A stretch of DNA of 64,000 nucleotides from positions 58,522-122,521 of the forward strand of contig DJMJ01000016.1 in the NCBI GenBank assembly GCA_002435325.1, written 5' to 3'. This document shows positions 62,826-64,000 of this stretch, in pieces. The notes beneath the pieces are model-generated. The model was not told where the DNA came from. It saw only the letters and a list, made by a program, of their open reading frames with translations, and did no database searches. Both the position numbers and the translations under genes were made by a program. This DNA comes from Nitrospira sp. UBA6493 (GTDB lineage Bacteria; Nitrospirota; Nitrospiria; Nitrospirales; Nitrospiraceae). Numbering within the stretch: the first letter of the stretch is position 1; every line of letters begins with the position of its first letter.

Positions 62826-64000
62826 ATGCTGACTCAACTCCTGAATCTTGTCTTCGGCAGTAAGAACGATCGCGAAATCAAGGCGTTGCTGCCCACTGTG
62901 GCCCGCATCAACGACCTGGAATCCGGTCTCACCCCTTTATCAGACCAGGTCCTGGCGGACAAGACCCAGGAGTTCAAGGCACGCCTGGCCGATGGCCAAA
63001 CTCTCGACGACATTCTCCCCGAAGCCTTCGCAGTCTGCCGTGAGATGTCGCGCCGCCGGCTCGGCATGCGGCACTTTGACGTCCAGCTCATCGGTGGCAT
63101 GATCCTGCATAAAGGCCGCATCTCGGAAATGAAAACCGGCGAAGGGAAAACGCTCGTCGCAACTCTGCCCATCTATCTGAATGCGCTCGAAGGCAAGGGC
63201 GTCCACCTTGTGACGGTCAACGACTACCTGGCCAAGCGCGACGCGCAATGGATGGCCCAGCTCTATCACGCCCTCGGCCTGTCGGTGGGTATCATCCAAC
63301 ACGATGCCTCATTCCTCTACGATCCCGACTACAATGCCTCGGATAAACGGCTGCAATCGCTGCGCCCATGCACCAGGCCGGAGGCCTATCGCGCCGACAT
63401 TACCTACGGGACCAACAACGAATACGGGTTCGATTATCTGCGCGACAATTTGATTGTCAGCGACCTGAGCCAATGCGTGCAGCGCGAGCTGAACTACGCC
63501 ATCGTCGACGAGGTAGACAGCATTCTGATCGACGAAGCGCGGACGCCCTTGATCATCTCCGGACCGACCGATCAAACCACCGACCTCTATTACCGCATCA
63601 ATTCGATCATCCCGCAGCTGCAGGCCGAGCGGGATTTCACCATCGAAGAAAAAACCAAAACGGCCTCGCTGACAGAAGACGGCAACGTACGCGTCGAAAA
63701 ACTGCTCGGCGTGGACAACCTCTACGATCCGGCGCACATGGATCTGGTCCACCATGTCGTGAAGGCCCTCCAGGCCTACACCCTTTATAAACGCGACGTG
63801 GACTATGTGGTGAAAGACGGCGAGGTCATCATTGTCGATGAGTTCACCGGGCGCCTGATGCCGGGCCGCCGGTGGAGCGATGGGTTGCATCAGGCCGTGG
63901 AAGCCAAAGAAGGCGTGAAAATCGCCAACGAGAACCAGACGCTGGCCTCCGTCACTTTCCAGAACTATTTCCGCATGTACAAAAAGCTCGCGGGCATGAC
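62826..64000 (+). CDS. secA: Preprotein translocase ATPase SecA, N-terminal part (runs off right edge)
   Basis: About 391 N-terminal residues are visible. They begin MLTQLLNLVFGSKNDREIKA, with Walker A MKTGEGKTLVATLPIYLNAL (near residue 100), the SecA DEAD-box stretch YAIVDEVDSILIDEARTPLIISGPT (near residue 210), and the preprotein cross-linking domain beyond. Drives protein export through SecYEG. The start ATG at 62826 is the usual SecA N-terminus. A TATACT box at 62749-62754 lies upstream, without a clear -35 partner. Confidence 0.95.
   Translation, partial: MLTQLLNLVFGSKNDREIKALLPTVARINDLESGLTPLSDQVLADKTQEFKARLADGQTLDDILPEAFAVCREMSRRRLGMRHFDVQLIGGMILHKGRISEMKTGEGKTLVATLPIYLNALEGKGVHLVTVNDYLAKRDAQWMAQLYHALGLSVGIIQHDASFLYDPDYNASDKRLQSLRPCTRPEAYRADITYGTNNEYGFDYLRDNLIVSDLSQCVQRELNYAIVDEVDSILIDEARTPLIISGPTDQTTDLYYRINSIIPQLQAERDFTIEEKTKTASLTEDGNVRVEKLLGVDNLYDPAHMDLVHHVVKALQAYTLYKRDVDYVVKDGEVIIVDEFTGRLMPGRRWSDGLHQAVEAKEGVKIANENQTLASVTFQNYFRMYKKLAGM

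Noticed and set aside
1..64000. CRISPR arrays, tRNA or rRNA genes, complete insertion sequences, prophage
   Set aside because: No regularly spaced repeats, tRNA-like cloverleaf, rRNA stretches or transposase/integrase frames were found.

Overview
This 64 kb window is a chromosomal segment of a GC-rich, Gram-negative-type bacterium. It carries a diaminopimelate-type peptidoglycan cluster, TonB-dependent uptake, RND efflux, several lipoproteins and an hpnA-like hopanoid gene. Gene content and the style of the intergenic repeats suggest Nitrospirota, probably Nitrospira; that is an inference, because no rRNA or other diagnostic marker lies in the window. No tRNA, rRNA, CRISPR array, prophage or complete insertion sequence was seen. 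Most of the sequence is ordinary core genome with small accessory islands between blocks.

Layout. (1) 1-13.7 kb, minus strand: a compact division and cell wall (dcw) operon in the order rsmH-ftsL-ftsI-murE-murF-mraY-murD-ftsW-murG-murC-murB-ddl. It runs from a consensus promoter at 13.7 kb and off the left edge. Three GTGG repeats at exact 10-base spacing, typical of an MraZ operator, overlap the rsmH start, but no mraZ is adjacent. (2) 14-19.6 kb: a secreted repeat protein, a BNR-repeat lipoprotein, yajQ, cstA, and a MazEF-type toxin-antitoxin pair lying between cstA and a decayed copy of the cstA 5' end. (3) 20-21.6 kb: a PilZ protein, a 58-residue membrane peptide with an ideal Shine-Dalgarno site and a foldable leader, and an Hsp20 chaperone. 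(4) 21.9-27.4 kb, minus strand: a six-gene operon with a near-perfect sigma70 promoter. It encodes a split ThDP-dependent 2-oxoacid decarboxylase, a PhnW-like transaminase, a nucleotidyltransferase, a CDP-alcohol phosphatidyltransferase fused to an N-terminal nucleotidyltransferase-like domain, and a flippase-like membrane protein. Together they read as a pathway that makes an aminoalkyl (probably aminoethylphosphonate) head group, activates it with a nucleotide, attaches it to a lipid or polyol, and moves the product across the membrane. No PEP mutase is present. This is the most interesting locus in the window.

(5) 27.5-30.4 kb: two tandem secreted paralogs and three PilZ-type proteins. (6) 30.5-35.7 kb: a TetR-adaptor-RND efflux operon with a palindromic operator. 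(7) 35.7-43.2 kb, mostly minus strand: rbgA/ylqF, an SCP2 protein, a SpeD-like decarboxylase, and several small, membrane or Cys-rich proteins of unknown role. (8) 43.3-47.7 kb: isoprenoid and hopanoid/carotenoid genes (ispA, hpnA, a CruF-like gene), a cytochrome c and two small envelope proteins. (9) 47.8-50.9 kb: a GAF sensor kinase whose H-box has lost its histidine, a secreted protein with a clear promoter and terminator, and a 3-methyladenine glycosylase. (10) 51-53.5 kb: nikR with a TonB receptor, probably for nickel, under a palindromic operator. (11) 53.6-62.6 kb: HtrA protease, a Cu-type P-ATPase with two YHS domains, a DsbA-like protein, an Slp-like lipoprotein, a TPR protein, and a cluster of an outer-membrane barrel protein plus a TlpA thioredoxin flanked by two related His/Cys-rich secreted peptides, which suggests metal and redox handling in the periplasm. 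(12) 62.8 kb to the right edge: the 5' part of secA.
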